Source of the DNA: Pantoea sp. Cy-639 | GTDB lineage: Bacteria > Pseudomonadota > Gammaproteobacteria > Pseudomonadales > Pseudomonadaceae | Assembly: GCF_011752525.1 (NCBI RefSeq) | Contig: NZ_VWXI01000002.1 | Coordinates: 310,001-374,000, forward strand | Direction: 5' to 3' | Length of the DNA stretch: 64,000 bases | Part shown: positions 10,072 to 19,020 of the stretch, in pieces | How the letters are laid out: each line of letters begins with the position of its first letter | Numbering within the stretch: the stretch's first letter is position 1 | Program-made: the position numbers and the translations under genes | The notes under the pieces: generated by a model | The model's input: the letters and a program-made list of their open reading frames with translations, nothing else | What the model was told of the DNA's origin: nothing | Database searches by the model: none

Positions 10072-11403
10072 ATGTCCACCACTCCCGCCACTCCGAAGGT
10101 CGGCTTCGTTTCCCTGGGCTGCCCCAAGGCCCTGGTCGATTCCGAGCGCATCCTCACCCAGCTGCGCATGGAAGGCTATGAAGTCGTGCCCACCTACGAG
10201 GATGCCGACGTGGTGGTGGTCAACACCTGCGGCTTCATCGACAGCGCCAAGGCCGAGTCGCTGGAAGTGATCGGCGAAGCGCTCAAGGAAAACGGCAAGG
10301 TCATCGTCACCGGCTGCATGGGTGTCGAGGAAGGCAATATCCGCGACGTGCACCCGAGCGTGCTGTCGGTCACAGGCCCCCAGCAGTACGAGCAGGTGGT
10401 CAACGCCGTGCACGAGGTGGTGCCGCCACGCCAGGACCATAACCCGCTGATCGACCTGGTGCCGCCCCAGGGCGTCAAGCTGACCCCGCGTCACTACGCC
10501 TACCTGAAGATTTCCGAAGGTTGCAACCACAGCTGCAGCTTCTGCATCATCCCGTCGATGCGCGGCAAGCTGGTCAGCCGCCCGGTCGGCGAAGTGCTGA
10601 GCGAGGCCGAGCGCCTGGTCAAGGCCGGCGTCAAGGAGATCCTGGTGATCTCCCAGGACACCAGCGCCTATGGCGTCGACGTCAAGTACAAGACCGACTT
10701 CTGGAACGGTCGCCCGGTCAAGACCCGCATGCTCGAGCTGTGCGAGGCCCTGAGCAGCCTGGGCGCCTGGGTGCGCCTGCACTACGTGTACCCGTACCCG
10801 AACGTCGACGACGTGATCCCGCTGATGGCCGCCGGCAAGATCCTGCCGTACCTGGACATCCCGTTCCAGCACGCCAGCCCCAAGGTGCTCAAGTCGATGA
10901 AGCGCCCGGCCTTCGAGGACCGCACCCTGGCACGCATCAAGCAGTGGCGTGAGCAGTGCCCTGAGCTGGTGATCCGCTCGACCTTCATTGTCGGCTTCCC
11001 CGGCGAGACCGAAGAAGACTTCCAGTACCTGCTCGACTGGCTGACCGAAGCCCAGCTCGACCGCGTCGGCTGCTTCCAGTATTCGCCGGTCGAAGGCGCC
11101 CCGGCCAACGACCTGGGCCTGGAAGAAGTGCCGGATGACGTCAAGCAGGCGCGCTGGGACCGCTTCATGGCGCACCAGCAGGCCATCAGCGCCGCACGCC
11201 TGCAGCAGCGCATCGGCAAGGAGATCGAAGTGCTGATCGACGAGGTCGAGGAGCAGGGTTCGGTTGGCCGCAGCTTCTTCGACGCACCGGAAATCGACGG
11301 CAGCGTGTTCATCGACGGCGACCACGGTTTCAAGCCGGGCGACAAGGTGCGCTGCCGTATCGTCGATGCCGACGAATACGACATGTGGGCCGAACCGGTC
11401 TGA
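10072..11403 (+). CDS. rimO: Ribosomal protein S12 methylthiotransferase RimO
   Basis: A 443-residue radical-SAM methylthiotransferase that modifies an aspartate of ribosomal protein S12. The N-terminal UPF0004 domain supplies three cluster-binding Cys (17, 53, 82: [23 protein letters not shown]); the radical-SAM motif CxxxCxxC is at 151-158 ([10 protein letters not shown]); a TRAM domain closes the C-terminus. ATG 10072 gives the family start [18 protein letters not shown] strong terminator follows at once, so the gene is probably monocistronic. Confidence 0.97.
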   Translation: MSTTPATPKVGFVSLGCPKALVDSERILTQLRMEGYEVVPTYEDADVVVVNTCGFIDSAKAESLEVIGEALKENGKVIVTGCMGVEEGNIRDVHPSVLSVTGPQQYEQVVNAVHEVVPPRQDHNPLIDLVPPQGVKLTPRHYAYLKISEGCNHSCSFCIIPSMRGKLVSRPVGEVLSEAERLVKAGVKEILVISQDTSAYGVDVKYKTDFWNGRPVKTRMLELCEALSSLGAWVRLHYVYPYPNVDDVIPLMAAGKILPYLDIPFQHASPKVLKSMKRPAFEDRTLARIKQWREQCPELVIRSTFIVGFPGETEEDFQYLLDWLTEAQLDRVGCFQYSPVEGAPANDLGLEEVPDDVKQARWDRFMAHQQAISAARLQQRIGKEIEVLIDEVEEQGSVGRSFFDAPEIDGSVFIDGDHGFKPGDKVRCRIVDADEYDMWAEPV

Positions 11404-11419
11404 GCGATCGCCTCATGAA

Positions 11420-11450
11420 GATACCCCGCCCGCTGGCGGGGTATTTTTTT
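11420..11450 (+). terminator. Intrinsic terminator after rimO
   Basis: ATACCCCGCC-CGCT-GGCGGGGTAT followed by seven T, 17 bases after the rimO stop. Confidence 0.92.
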
Positions 11451-11499
11451 GCATCTATGTTGTGTTCAGAGGCCATCATCGCGCAGGAGCCGCCCAAGG

Positions 11500-11958
11500 A
11501 TGAAGCCAACCCTGACACTGCAGACACCCCGCTACGCCGACTACCCGGAACTGGTCCGAGTGTGGGAGGCGTCGGTACGCGCCACCCATGACTTTCTTCC
11601 CGACGCCTACATCCAACTGCTGCGCGAGCACGTGCTGCGGCGCTACCTGGACGCAGTGATGCTGGTCTGCTGCAAGGACAGCAAACGCCATATCCTGGGC
11701 TTCGCCGGCGTCGCCAACGGCCGGGTCGACCTGCTGTTCGTCGCCCCCGAGCATCGTGGCCAGGGCATTGGCCAGCGCCTGTTGCGCCATGCGGTGGCCG
11801 AGCTCAACGCCGAACGCCTGGATGTCAACGAGCAGAACCCTCAGGCCCTGGGCTTCTACTTGCACGAAGGCTTCGAAGTGGTCGGCCGCTCAGAGACCGA
11901 CGGGCTCGGCCAACCATACCCCCTACTGCATATGCGGCTGATTCGTACAGCATCCTGA
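11500..11958 (+). CDS. GNAT-family N-acetyltransferase
   Basis: A 152-residue GNAT enzyme resembling the YjaB type. The acetyl-CoA loop RGQGIGQRLLRHA is clear at about residues 86-98, followed by the beta-bulge region LDVNEQNPQALGFYLHEGF that is typical of the fold. ATG 11500 was chosen because GGAG lies about 12 bases upstream and the longer frame from 11449 adds low-complexity Arg/Ser. The acceptor substrate cannot be read from the sequence. It sits alone between the rimO terminator and the next gene. Confidence 0.85.
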   Translation: MKPTLTLQTPRYADYPELVRVWEASVRATHDFLPDAYIQLLREHVLRRYLDAVMLVCCKDSKRHILGFAGVANGRVDLLFVAPEHRGQGIGQRLLRHAVAELNAERLDVNEQNPQALGFYLHEGFEVVGRSETDGLGQPYPLLHMRLIRTAS

Positions 11959-12079
11959 TACTTGTGCCCAAGATACCGTCTGTCGCCTCCGATTGAGCGG
12001 AAATGACATCGATTTGCAGCCGCAATGCTGCGCGGACAGGTACAATGGAACCTTTCCCCGCCTCGTGAAACCTGTCTCC

Positions 12080-12790
12080 ATGTCCGAACCCATTCGCCTT
12101 TCCAAACGCCTTATCGAACAGCTTGGCTGCTCCCGCCGAGAGGCCGAACTGTACATCGAAGGCGGCTGGGTCACCGTTGACGGGGTGGTGGTCGAGCAGC
12201 CGCAGTTCAAGGTGGCCGAGCAGCAGGTCCAGCTACTGCCCGGTGCCCGTGCCGACAGCCTCGAGCCGGTCACCCTGCTGCTCAACCAGCTGGCCGGCCA
12301 GGACTGCGCCAGCGCCCAGGCCGGCATGACCATGGCCAGCCTCAGCGAGGCGCACCGCGAAGGCGTACGCCCGCTGCACGGGCACTTCGCTCGTCAGGCC
12401 TGTGTGGCGCCCTTGCTGCCCGGCGCCAGCGGCCTGCAACTGTTCACCCAGGACTGGCGGGTGACCCGCAAGCTCGACGCCGATCTGCGCCGCATGGAGC
12501 AGGAGTACATCGTCCAGGTCAGCGGCGAGGCCAAGCCGGGCGCCCTTGAGCGCCTGGCCCGCGGCGTCGAGCGCAAGGGCGTGGAACTGCCGAAGGCCAA
12601 GGCCAGCTGGCAGAACGAACAGCACCTGCGCATGGTCCTGAAGAACCCGCAACCCGGGATGATCGAACAGCTGTGCGAAACCGCCGGCCTACGGGTGCTC
12701 GGCATGCGCCGCATCCGTCTGGGTGGCGTGTCGATGGGCAAGCTGCCATTGGGACAATGGCGCTATCTGGCCACCACCGAACGTTTCTGA
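12080..12790 (+). CDS. RsuA/RluB/RluF-type pseudouridine synthase homologue lacking the catalytic Asp
   Basis: A 236-residue protein with an N-terminal S4 RNA-binding domain (IRLSKRLIEQLGCSRREAELYIEGGWVTVDG, residues 5-35) and a RsuA-type synthase fold (QEYIVQVSGE, LRMVLKNPQPGMIEQLCETAGLRVLGMRRIRLG). The motif that is normally RLDxxTSGL reads P-L-L-P-G-A-S-G-L at 111-119, placing Leu where the catalytic Asp should be, and the preceding LNKPxG motif is LNQLAG. By sequence it should bind RNA but not isomerise uridine by the known mechanism. ATG 12080 gives the expected S4 start. Confidence 0.82.
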   Translation: MSEPIRLSKRLIEQLGCSRREAELYIEGGWVTVDGVVVEQPQFKVAEQQVQLLPGARADSLEPVTLLLNQLAGQDCASAQAGMTMASLSEAHREGVRPLHGHFARQACVAPLLPGASGLQLFTQDWRVTRKLDADLRRMEQEYIVQVSGEAKPGALERLARGVERKGVELPKAKASWQNEQHLRMVLKNPQPGMIEQLCETAGLRVLGMRRIRLGGVSMGKLPLGQWRYLATTERF

Positions 12791-12854
12791 GGTCCGTAAC
12801 CCAGCAATACCGCCGCGCAATGACTGCCGCGGCACCTGAACAGGATTCGCTGCA

Positions 12855-13316
12855 ATGAACCACAACGATGTACTGCGCAGCCTGCGCTACATGCTCAAGG
12901 TCAATGACCAGAAGATGGCCGAGATCGTCGCGCTCTCCGGCCTGGAAGTGACCGCCGAGGCCATGGCCGGCTACGTCAAGAAAGAAGAGGAGCCCGGTTT
13001 CGTGCCTTGCCCGGAGAAGGTCATGGCGCACTTCCTCGACGGCTTGGTGATCCACCGTCGCGGCCGTGACGACAGCCGCGCGCCGCAGCCCATCGAGGTT
13101 CCGGTGACCAACAACACCATCCTCAAGAAGCTGCGGGTGGCCTTCGAGCTCAAGGAGGACGACCTGCACGCGGTGCTCAAGGCGGTCAACTTCCCGGTTT
13201 CCAAGCCAGAACTGAGCGCACTGTTCCGCAAGGTCGGCCACGACAACTACCGCCCCTGCGGCGACCAGTTGCTGCGCAACTTCCTCAAGGGCCTCACCCT
13301 GCGCGTGCGTGGCTGA
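12855..13316 (+). CDS. yehS: YehS-family protein (DUF1456)
   Basis: A 153-residue protein made of two similar halves, each opening with N(D/T)xLxxLRxxxxxxDxxxxxIxxL (MNHNDVLRSLRYMLKVND and NNTILKKLRVAFELKEDD) and ending with a HFLxGL / NFLKGL helix. This two-repeat layout is the DUF1456/YehS signature. The biochemical role is not established. It lies 64 bases after the pseudouridine synthase homologue and six bases before trmO, so it is probably co-transcribed with trmO. Confidence 0.88.
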   Translation: MNHNDVLRSLRYMLKVNDQKMAEIVALSGLEVTAEAMAGYVKKEEEPGFVPCPEKVMAHFLDGLVIHRRGRDDSRAPQPIEVPVTNNTILKKLRVAFELKEDDLHAVLKAVNFPVSKPELSALFRKVGHDNYRPCGDQLLRNFLKGLTLRVRG

Positions 13317-13322
13317 ACAACC

Positions 13323-14015
13323 ATGCAACATACGGTCTCACCGGTCGGTATCGTGCGCTCCTGCTTCAAGGAGAAGTTCGCCATCCCGCGCCAGCCACAG
13401 TTGGCACCCGCGGCCCGTGGCACCCTCGAACTGCTGCCGCCATTCGACCAGGGCGACGCGGTGGCAGGCCTGGAGCAGGTCAGCCATGTCTGGCTGCTGT
13501 TCCTGTTCCATGAAGCGCTGGAGGACAAGCCACGACTGAAAGTGCGTCCGCCGCGCCTGGGCGGCAACAAGAGCATGGGGGTGTTCGCCACCCGGGCGAC
13601 GCACCGCCCCAATGGCATCGGCCAATCGGTAGTACGCCTGGAAGGTGTCGAACCAGGGCGCCTGCTGCTGTCAGGCATCGACCTGCTCGACGGCACGCCA
13701 GTACTGGATATCAAGCCCTATGTGCCCTATGCCGACAGCGTCCCTACCGCCACCAACCAGATGGCTGACGCCGCACCGCAGCCCATTGCCGTGCAGTGGA
13801 GCGACAGTGCCCTGCCCCAGGCCCGGGAGCACGCCCTGCGTCTGGATGAGCCGCTGGTGGCGCTGATCGAGCAATGCCTGGCCCAGGACCCACGCCCGGC
13901 CTACCAGATCCCGCCACCGGAGCGGGTTTATGGCGTGAAGTTCTGGGACGTACAGGTACGCTGGCACTACCCGCAGCCGGATGTGATCCGCGTACTGGAA
14001 GTCACGCCTGAGTGA
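13323..14015 (+). CDS. trmO: tRNA (t6A37) N6-methyltransferase TrmO (TsaA/YaeB family)
   Basis: A 230-residue protein of the TrmO family, which uses S-adenosylmethionine to methylate N6 of t6A37 in threonine tRNAs. Family motifs visible are PVGIVRSCFKEKFAIPRQ at the N-terminus, the SAM-contact stretch MGVFATRATHRPNGIGQSVVRLEG (about residues 85-108), and LDGTPVLDIKPYVPYAD. It starts six bases after yehS and ends at a shared convergent terminator with fpr. Confidence 0.93.
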   Translation: MQHTVSPVGIVRSCFKEKFAIPRQPQLAPAARGTLELLPPFDQGDAVAGLEQVSHVWLLFLFHEALEDKPRLKVRPPRLGGNKSMGVFATRATHRPNGIGQSVVRLEGVEPGRLLLSGIDLLDGTPVLDIKPYVPYADSVPTATNQMADAAPQPIAVQWSDSALPQAREHALRLDEPLVALIEQCLAQDPRPAYQIPPPERVYGVKFWDVQVRWHYPQPDVIRVLEVTPE

Positions 14016-14040
14016 TACCCCACGCTAGCAAGCAGGCATA

Positions 14041-14069
14041 AAAAAACGCAGGCCAAGCCTGCGTTTTTT
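14041..14069. terminator. Bidirectional terminator between trmO and fpr
   Basis: AAAAAACGCAGGC-CAA-GCCTGCGTTTTTT, a near-perfect hairpin with A and T runs on either side, placed between convergent genes. Confidence 0.93.
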
Positions 14070-14085
14070 GTGTACTGCGCTCGCC

Positions 14086-14865
14086 TTACTTCTCGACGAA
14101 TGCACGCTCGATCAGGTAGTCGCCTGGCTCGCGCATGCGCGGGGAGATCTTCAGGCCGAAGCTGTCCAGTACTTCGCTGGTCTCGTCGAGCATGCTCGGG
14201 CTGCCGCAGATCATCGCGCGGTCATCCTGAGGATTGATCGGTGGCAAGCCGATGTCGCTGAACAGCTTGCCGCTGCGCATCAGGTCGGTCAGACGCCCCT
14301 GGTTCTCGAACGGCTCGCGGGTCACGGTCGGATAGTAGATCAGCTTCTCGCGTACCGCATCGCCGAAGAACTCGTTCTGCGGCAGGTGTTCGGTGATGAA
14401 CTCGCGGTAAGCCACTTCGTTCACGTAGCGCACACCGTGGACCAGGATCACCTTCTCGAAACGCTCGTAGGTTTCAGGATCCTGGATCACGCTCATGAAC
14501 GGCGCCAGGCCAGTGCCGGTGCTCAGCAGGTACAGATGCTTGCCGGGGTTCAGGTCGTCGAGCACCAGGGTACCGGTAGGCTTCTTGCTGATGATGATCT
14601 CGTCGCCTTCCTTCAGGTGCTGAAGCTGTGAGGTCAGTGGACCATCCGGCACTTTGATGCTGAAGAACTCCAGGTGCTCTTCCCAGTTCGGCGAGGCAAT
14701 GGAGTAGGCACGCATGAGCGGACGGCCATTGTCCTGCTGCAGGCCGATCATCACGAACTGACCGTTCTCGAAGCGCAGGCCCGGGTCACGGGTGCACTTG
14801 AAGCTGAACAGGGTGTCGTTCCAGTGGTGCACACTGAGGACACGTTCGTGGTTCATGTTGCTCAT
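14086..14865 (-). CDS. fpr: Ferredoxin--NADP+ reductase
   Basis: A 259-residue FAD flavoprotein. The FAD-binding half has RAYSIASPNWEEHLEFFSIKV with the RxYS motif; the NADP half has LLSTGTGLAPFMSVI and MICGSPSMLDE; it ends in the Fpr-type C-terminus ERAFVEK. It passes electrons between NADPH and ferredoxin or flavodoxin and supports oxidative-stress defence and Fe-S assembly. The start at 14865 has CAGGAG eight bases upstream; ATG 14856 is an internal alternative. The divergent neighbour is its LysR regulator finR. Confidence 0.95.
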   Translation of the reverse strand: MSNMNHERVLSVHHWNDTLFSFKCTRDPGLRFENGQFVMIGLQQDNGRPLMRAYSIASPNWEEHLEFFSIKVPDGPLTSQLQHLKEGDEIIISKKPTGTLVLDDLNPGKHLYLLSTGTGLAPFMSVIQDPETYERFEKVILVHGVRYVNEVAYREFITEHLPQNEFFGDAVREKLIYYPTVTREPFENQGRLTDLMRSGKLFSDIGLPPINPQDDRAMICGSPSMLDETSEVLDSFGLKISPRMREPGDYLIERAFVEK

Positions 14866-14937
14866 CGATGGGGCTCCTGAAGAAAGACGCAGCGCGCGCA
14901 AGACGCGCAGTTGCGCGATAGTGTAGGCGCAGCGACA

Positions 14938-14965
14938 ATATCTGTTAACTGAATTATCAAGATAT
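14938..14965. promoter_or_regulatory. Possible FinR operator in fpr-finR intergenic region
   Basis: Inverted ATATCT (14938-14943) and AGATAT (14960-14965) in the only AT-rich part of the 120-bp divergent interval, with a third related GATAT nearby. FinR control of fpr is established in P. putida; that this is the binding site is my inference. Confidence 0.35.
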
Positions 14966-14985
14966 GTGTTATCGGTTATATAGAT

Positions 14986-15912
14986 ATGCGATTCACACTC
15001 CGCCAGCTCCAGGTCTTCGTCGCCGTCGCCCAGCACCAGAGCGTGTCCCGGGCCGCGGGGGTACTGGCCTTGTCACAGTCCGCCGCCAGTACCTCGATCA
15101 CCGAGCTGGAGCGCCAGTCCAGTTGTCAGCTGTTCGACCGTGCCGGCAAGCGCCTGAGCCTCAATGCCTTGGGGCACCAACTGCTGCCGCAGGCGGTCGC
15201 CCTGCTCGACCAGGCCAAGGAAATCGAGGACCTGCTCAACGGCAAGTCGGGGTTCGGCTCACTCTCGGTCGGCGCCACCCTGACCATCGGCAACTACCTG
15301 GCCACGCTGCTGATCGGCAGCTTCATGCAGTTGCATCCGGAAAGCCAGGTCAAGCTGCACGTGCAGAACACCGCGCATATCGTGCAACAAGTGGCCCATT
15401 ACGAAATTGACCTGGGTCTAATCGAAGGCGACTGCAGCCACCCCGATCTCGAGGTGCAGCCGTGGGTGGAGGATGAGCTGGTGGTGTTCTGCGCCCCTCA
15501 GCACCCACTGGCCAAGGTCGGTCATGCCGACATCGAGCAGTTGTCCCATGAGGCCTGGATTCTGCGTGAACAAGGTTCTGGCACGCGCCTGACGTTCGAC
15601 CAGGCCATGCGCCATCACCGCGCCAACCTGAACATCCGTCTGGAACTGGAACACACCGAGGCGATCAAGCGCGCGGTGGAGTCAGGCCTGGGCATTGGCT
15701 GTATCTCGCGCCTGGCCCTGCGCGACGCTTTCCGCCGCGGCAGCCTGGTGCCGGTGGAAACCCCGGCCCTGGACCTGTCACGACAGTTCTATTTCATCTG
15801 GCACAAACAGAAGTATCAGACCTCGGCAATGCGCGAGTTCCTCGAACTGTGCCGCAATTTCACTGCCGGCGTGCGACGCAGCGACGAAATCGTCCTGCCA
15901 CCGATTGCCTGA
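14986..15912 (+). CDS. finR: LysR-type regulator FinR, activator of fpr
   Basis: A 308-residue LysR-type regulator: N-terminal winged helix-turn-helix (LRQLQVFVAVAQHQSVSRAA, SQSAASTSITELE) and a two-lobed sensor domain (LSVGATLTIGNYLA, ILREQGSGTRLTFD, IKRAVESGLGIGCIS). In P. putida the divergent LysR gene next to fpr is FinR, which induces fpr under superoxide and related stress and affects sulfur metabolism. The arrangement here is the same. The stop lies four bases from the convergent dgkA stop, with no terminator between. Confidence 0.88.
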   Translation: MRFTLRQLQVFVAVAQHQSVSRAAGVLALSQSAASTSITELERQSSCQLFDRAGKRLSLNALGHQLLPQAVALLDQAKEIEDLLNGKSGFGSLSVGATLTIGNYLATLLIGSFMQLHPESQVKLHVQNTAHIVQQVAHYEIDLGLIEGDCSHPDLEVQPWVEDELVVFCAPQHPLAKVGHADIEQLSHEAWILREQGSGTRLTFDQAMRHHRANLNIRLELEHTEAIKRAVESGLGIGCISRLALRDAFRRGSLVPVETPALDLSRQFYFIWHKQKYQTSAMREFLELCRNFTAGVRRSDEIVLPPIA

Positions 15913-15916
15913 GCAC

Positions 15917-16282
15917 TCAGCCGAGCAGTATCACGCCCCAGACCACCGCAACCATGCTCATCGCCACCAGTTGCGCGGCACTGCCCATGTCCTTGGCGTT
16001 CTTCGACAACGGGTGACGTTCGAGGGAGATACGGTCGATGGCGGCCTCGACGGCCGAGTTCAACAGTTCGACGATCAGCCCCAGCAGGCACACGGCGATC
16101 AGGATCGCCCGCTCGGCACGACTGACCGGCAGCCAGAAGGCGGTCGGGATCAACAGCACGTTGAGCAATACCAGTTGGCGGAACGCGGCCTCGCCCTTGA
16201 AGGCAGTGCACAGACCATCCAGCGAGTAGCCTGCAGCGTTGACGATGCGTTTGAGGCCGGTCTGGCCCTTGAATGGCGACAT
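15917..16282 (-). CDS. dgkA: Diacylglycerol kinase (prokaryotic DgkA)
   Basis: A 121-residue integral membrane kinase that phosphorylates diacylglycerol released by periplasmic glucan and other envelope reactions. It has the amphipathic N-terminus (GLKRIVNAAGYSLDGL), three membrane helices, and the active-site signature ELLNSAVEAAIDR with the adjacent HPLSKNAKDMGSAAQ. It lies downstream of erdR on the same strand, 74 bases away, and is convergent with finR. Confidence 0.95.
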   Translation of the reverse strand: MSPFKGQTGLKRIVNAAGYSLDGLCTAFKGEAAFRQLVLLNVLLIPTAFWLPVSRAERAILIAVCLLGLIVELLNSAVEAAIDRISLERHPLSKNAKDMGSAAQLVAMSMVAVVWGVILLG

Positions 16283-16356
16283 GCGTGAATCACTTCCCGA
16301 TAAAAGGCCAGCAGGCTAGTCCAGGCCGGGTCAAAAAAGCGTGAAGAAGCGTGGGC

Positions 16357-17007
16357 TTAGCTACCCGAAACCGATTCAAGTTGTTGCAACAACAACGCCG
16401 CCTGGGTCCGAGTGCGGACACCGAGCTTACGGAAGATCGCGGTCACGTGGGCCTTGATGGTGGCTTCGGAGACGCTCAGTTCATAGGCGATTTGCTTGTT
16501 CAGCAAGCCTTCGCAGACCATCGTCAGCACGCGGAACTGCTGCGGGGTCAAGCTGGCCAGACCTTCGCTGGCGGCCTTGGCTTCGGCCGATACGTCGACT
16601 TTGTCGAAGGCCTGCGGTGGCCACCACACATCGCCATCGAGCACTTTCTGCACGGCATCCTGGATCACCTCCAGGTTGCTCGACTTGGGAATGAAGCCGC
16701 TGGCACCGAACTCGCGGGACTTCACCACCACCGCCGCCTCTTCCTGGGCCGAGACCATCACCACCGGAATCTGCGGATACTGCCCACGCAGCAGGACCAG
16801 GCCAGAGAAGCCGTAGGCGCCGGGCATGTTCAGGTCCAACAGGACCAGGTCCCAGTCGGCTTTCTCGGTCAGGCGGGTTTCCAGCTCGGCGATGCTCGCC
16901 ACCTCGACCAACCGTACGTCGGTGCCAAGGCCAAGGGTCACGGCCTGGCGCATGGCGCTACGGAACAGCGGGTGGTCATCGGCAATCAGGATTTCGTATG
17001 TGGCCAT
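16357..17007 (-). CDS. erdR: LuxR-type response regulator ErdR
   Basis: A 216-residue response regulator with an N-terminal receiver domain (IADDHPLF, phospho-acceptor in LVLLDLNMPG, then VVMVSAQ and PKSS) and a C-terminal LuxR helix-turn-helix (LTPQQFRVLTMVCEGLLNKQIAYELSVSEATIKAHVTAIFRKLGV). Sequence and position beside dgkA match the P. aeruginosa/P. putida regulator ErdR, which with a separate sensor kinase controls acetate and alcohol metabolism (acsA and others). No kinase gene is adjacent. The start at 17007 gives MATYEILIADD; the longer frame to 17040 lacks support. Confidence 0.85.
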   Translation of the reverse strand: MATYEILIADDHPLFRSAMRQAVTLGLGTDVRLVEVASIAELETRLTEKADWDLVLLDLNMPGAYGFSGLVLLRGQYPQIPVVMVSAQEEAAVVVKSREFGASGFIPKSSNLEVIQDAVQKVLDGDVWWPPQAFDKVDVSAEAKAASEGLASLTPQQFRVLTMVCEGLLNKQIAYELSVSEATIKAHVTAIFRKLGVRTRTQAALLLQQLESVSGS

Positions 17008-17254
17008 CGATCTATGGATCCTGTTCTGTGCCAGGCGCATGGATGTGGGAGACGCCTGGCAGGCAACTCAAGGCGCGAACGGCGGGGCCGCGGCCGGGAT
17101 GGCACGGCGAAGTTCGGGGAAACAGTCTCTTCGTCGTGTCCGAAGCGGCGCCAAGGATGCCGAGCACTGACCGGGTGGTCAAGCCGGTCGACTCCGCCCA
17201 CCCTGGCTGCCAGCCTCGACAGTATGAACCAAACCGCCACGCCTGCCCCTTGGA

Positions 17255-17965
17255 CTATAGGAAGGTATGCAAACGCTGATGGACCTCGTCCTGCTCGTCC
17301 AGGGGCAGGCGTCGCTTGCCACTGAGGTAGTGCAGGCTGAACACATCCAGGTAGGCGTCCAGCGCCTGCGAAGCCTGGTTATCACCGGCCAGGTCCAGGC
17401 ACATGGCCGCCACTTCCGCCGTACAGAAGTGATCATCACGCTTGGAGCGGCGCAGGCGATAGCGCGACATCTGCTCAGGTTGCAGGCTGAGCACCGGGAA
17501 ACGGTCCAGGTAGGGGCTCTTGCGAAACATCTTGCGCGCCTCGGTCCAGGTCGCGTCGAGCAGGATGAACAGCGGCCGCTTGCCCGGCACCCGCACCACC
17601 TCGCTAACCACTCGCTCCTGAGCGACGAACTCGCCAGGGAAGACGATGTAGGGCTGCCATTGCGGGTCGTCGAGCAAAGCCAGCAGACGTTCGTCTACCG
17701 CAGTTCGCAGCCAGCCGAAGGCCGAGGTGTCATCGATGATATCGGCGATCAGCCAACCGGTATTGGTCGGTTTCAACGGCTCGGTGTCATGCATGATCAG
17801 GCACATGCCGGCGTCGGCCTGTACCCGCGGTTTCCAGGCACATAGGCAATGGGTGGCGATCACCCGGCACTGGGGACAGCGCTCGGCCCGAGAGCCACGG
17901 GCGACGAAGGGTTTGTTGCTGCGCGCCAGGCGCTCGGCACGCAGCCGCGCTACCGCGTGGCTCAT
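17255..17965 (-). CDS. DTW-domain tRNA-uridine aminocarboxypropyltransferase
   Basis: A 236-residue protein of the DTW/TDD family, named for the DATW motif seen here in LFILLDATWTEARKMFRKSPYL. It also has four N-terminal Cys (RCPQCRVIATHCLC), probably binding a metal. E. coli TapT of this family adds the 3-amino-3-carboxypropyl group from SAM to U47 of tRNAs; the same role is likely. It is separated from erdR by 247 bases in which I see no gene. Confidence 0.85.
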   Translation of the reverse strand: MSHAVARLRAERLARSNKPFVARGSRAERCPQCRVIATHCLCAWKPRVQADAGMCLIMHDTEPLKPTNTGWLIADIIDDTSAFGWLRTAVDERLLALLDDPQWQPYIVFPGEFVAQERVVSEVVRVPGKRPLFILLDATWTEARKMFRKSPYLDRFPVLSLQPEQMSRYRLRRSKRDDHFCTAEVAAMCLDLAGDNQASQALDAYLDVFSLHYLSGKRRLPLDEQDEVHQRLHTFL

Positions 17966-18178
17966 GGCTGCAGGCCTTGATGAAAAGGGGAAACGGACAC
18001 GGGAACGACTCGGCGGGTGACAAAGCGCCAGTCTACCAGAGGGTTCGTCATTTGCCGTGCAGCCAATGCCAAGGCTCCTCTATAATCGAGCGCTTTGGCG
18101 GCCTGGAAACACTGTGTTTCATGGAACGCCGCCTGCCGGCGCAGGTCAAAGCGCCAGTCACCGAACCAGGAGAGATTC

Positions 18179-18601
18179 ATGCTGCGTCTTATCGTTCCGA
18201 CCCTGAGCCTGCTGCTCGCCCTGCCTCTGGCTGCCCAGGCCGCCTCCAAGCAGGAGTACGAGCTGACCCAGATGCTGCAGAAGGTCGCCAAGGAAAGCAG
18301 CGTCGGCACCCCGCGCGCCATCAACGAAGACATTCTTGACCAGGGCTACACGGTGGAAAAAGGCAAAGCGCTGGTCAACCACCTGAGCGTGCGCGAAAGC
18401 CACGCCGAGCGCATGCTGGCCAACCCGCAACAGGTTCGCAGCCAACTGGGCGACAGCGTGTGCCGTAACAATGGCTACCGCCAGCTCATGTCCAAGGGCG
18501 CGGTGCTGGTCTACCGGTTCACCGTCTACAAGACCAACCAGCCGATCATGGACCAGGCCTTCGATAACGCCAGCTGCGTGGCCGGTAACAAAAAGAAGTG
18601 A
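18179..18601 (+). CDS. Secreted protein of the PA3611 family, function unknown
   Basis: A 140-residue protein with a cleavable signal peptide (MLRLIVPTLSLLLALPLAAQAA). The mature part has two Cys (DSVCRNNGY and NASCVAGN) that could form a disulfide in the periplasm, consistent with export. It resembles the P. aeruginosa PA3611 family, described as a quorum-sensing-regulated exported protein; this assignment is from memory and position (beside the DTW and LOG genes). ATG 18179 has AGGAGA nine bases upstream. No enzymatic motif is visible. Confidence 0.7.
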   Translation: MLRLIVPTLSLLLALPLAAQAASKQEYELTQMLQKVAKESSVGTPRAINEDILDQGYTVEKGKALVNHLSVRESHAERMLANPQQVRSQLGDSVCRNNGYRQLMSKGAVLVYRFTVYKTNQPIMDQAFDNASCVAGNKKK

Positions 18602-19020
18602 TCCAGGCATTCTGATCACTGCCCCTGGCGCGCCACGGCTCATCGCCGGCGCGCGCCTCGGCGGACAAGACCTGGACACCCTCTGATGGAGGTGTCGCAG
18701 GCTTCGCCTTCCTGGCCCTTTCTGGCGTGTCGCGCCGACAGAGCCTGACTGCAACCAGCGTGCATTCCTTTCCCGAACCCACTGCCATTCGCCCGAGGTG
18801 CCTGCAACAGGTACAGCGCAAGTGCGCGTCAGCGTCTAGATTGATAGCGAGCCCCAGACAACGCCAACAAGATGGAATTGCCACTGCAACATGGCCTTGC
18901 AGGCCTACTGCAATGCTCGGGAAGCACACTCGAGTCACAGCAGCCAGCGACACACGCAGTGTCGCGGCCGGGATTCACCATCGACCCGGTCAGAGGTTTT
19001 GCTGCAGAAGGAGACGTTGA
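18602..19020. other. 419-bp interval with no supported gene
   Basis: Holds a weak hairpin near 18679-18700 (GACACC...GGTGTC) that could end the upstream transcript, then GC-rich sequence without a convincing ORF, promoter or known RNA. A frame at 18727-19020 lacks a plausible start context and composition. The GAAGGAG at the right end is the ribosome site of the LOG gene. Confidence 0.5.

Noticed and set aside
18727..19020. 97-codon plus-strand ORF in the gap before the LOG gene
   Set aside because: Low-complexity Ser/Arg composition, no ribosome site and no recognised similarity.
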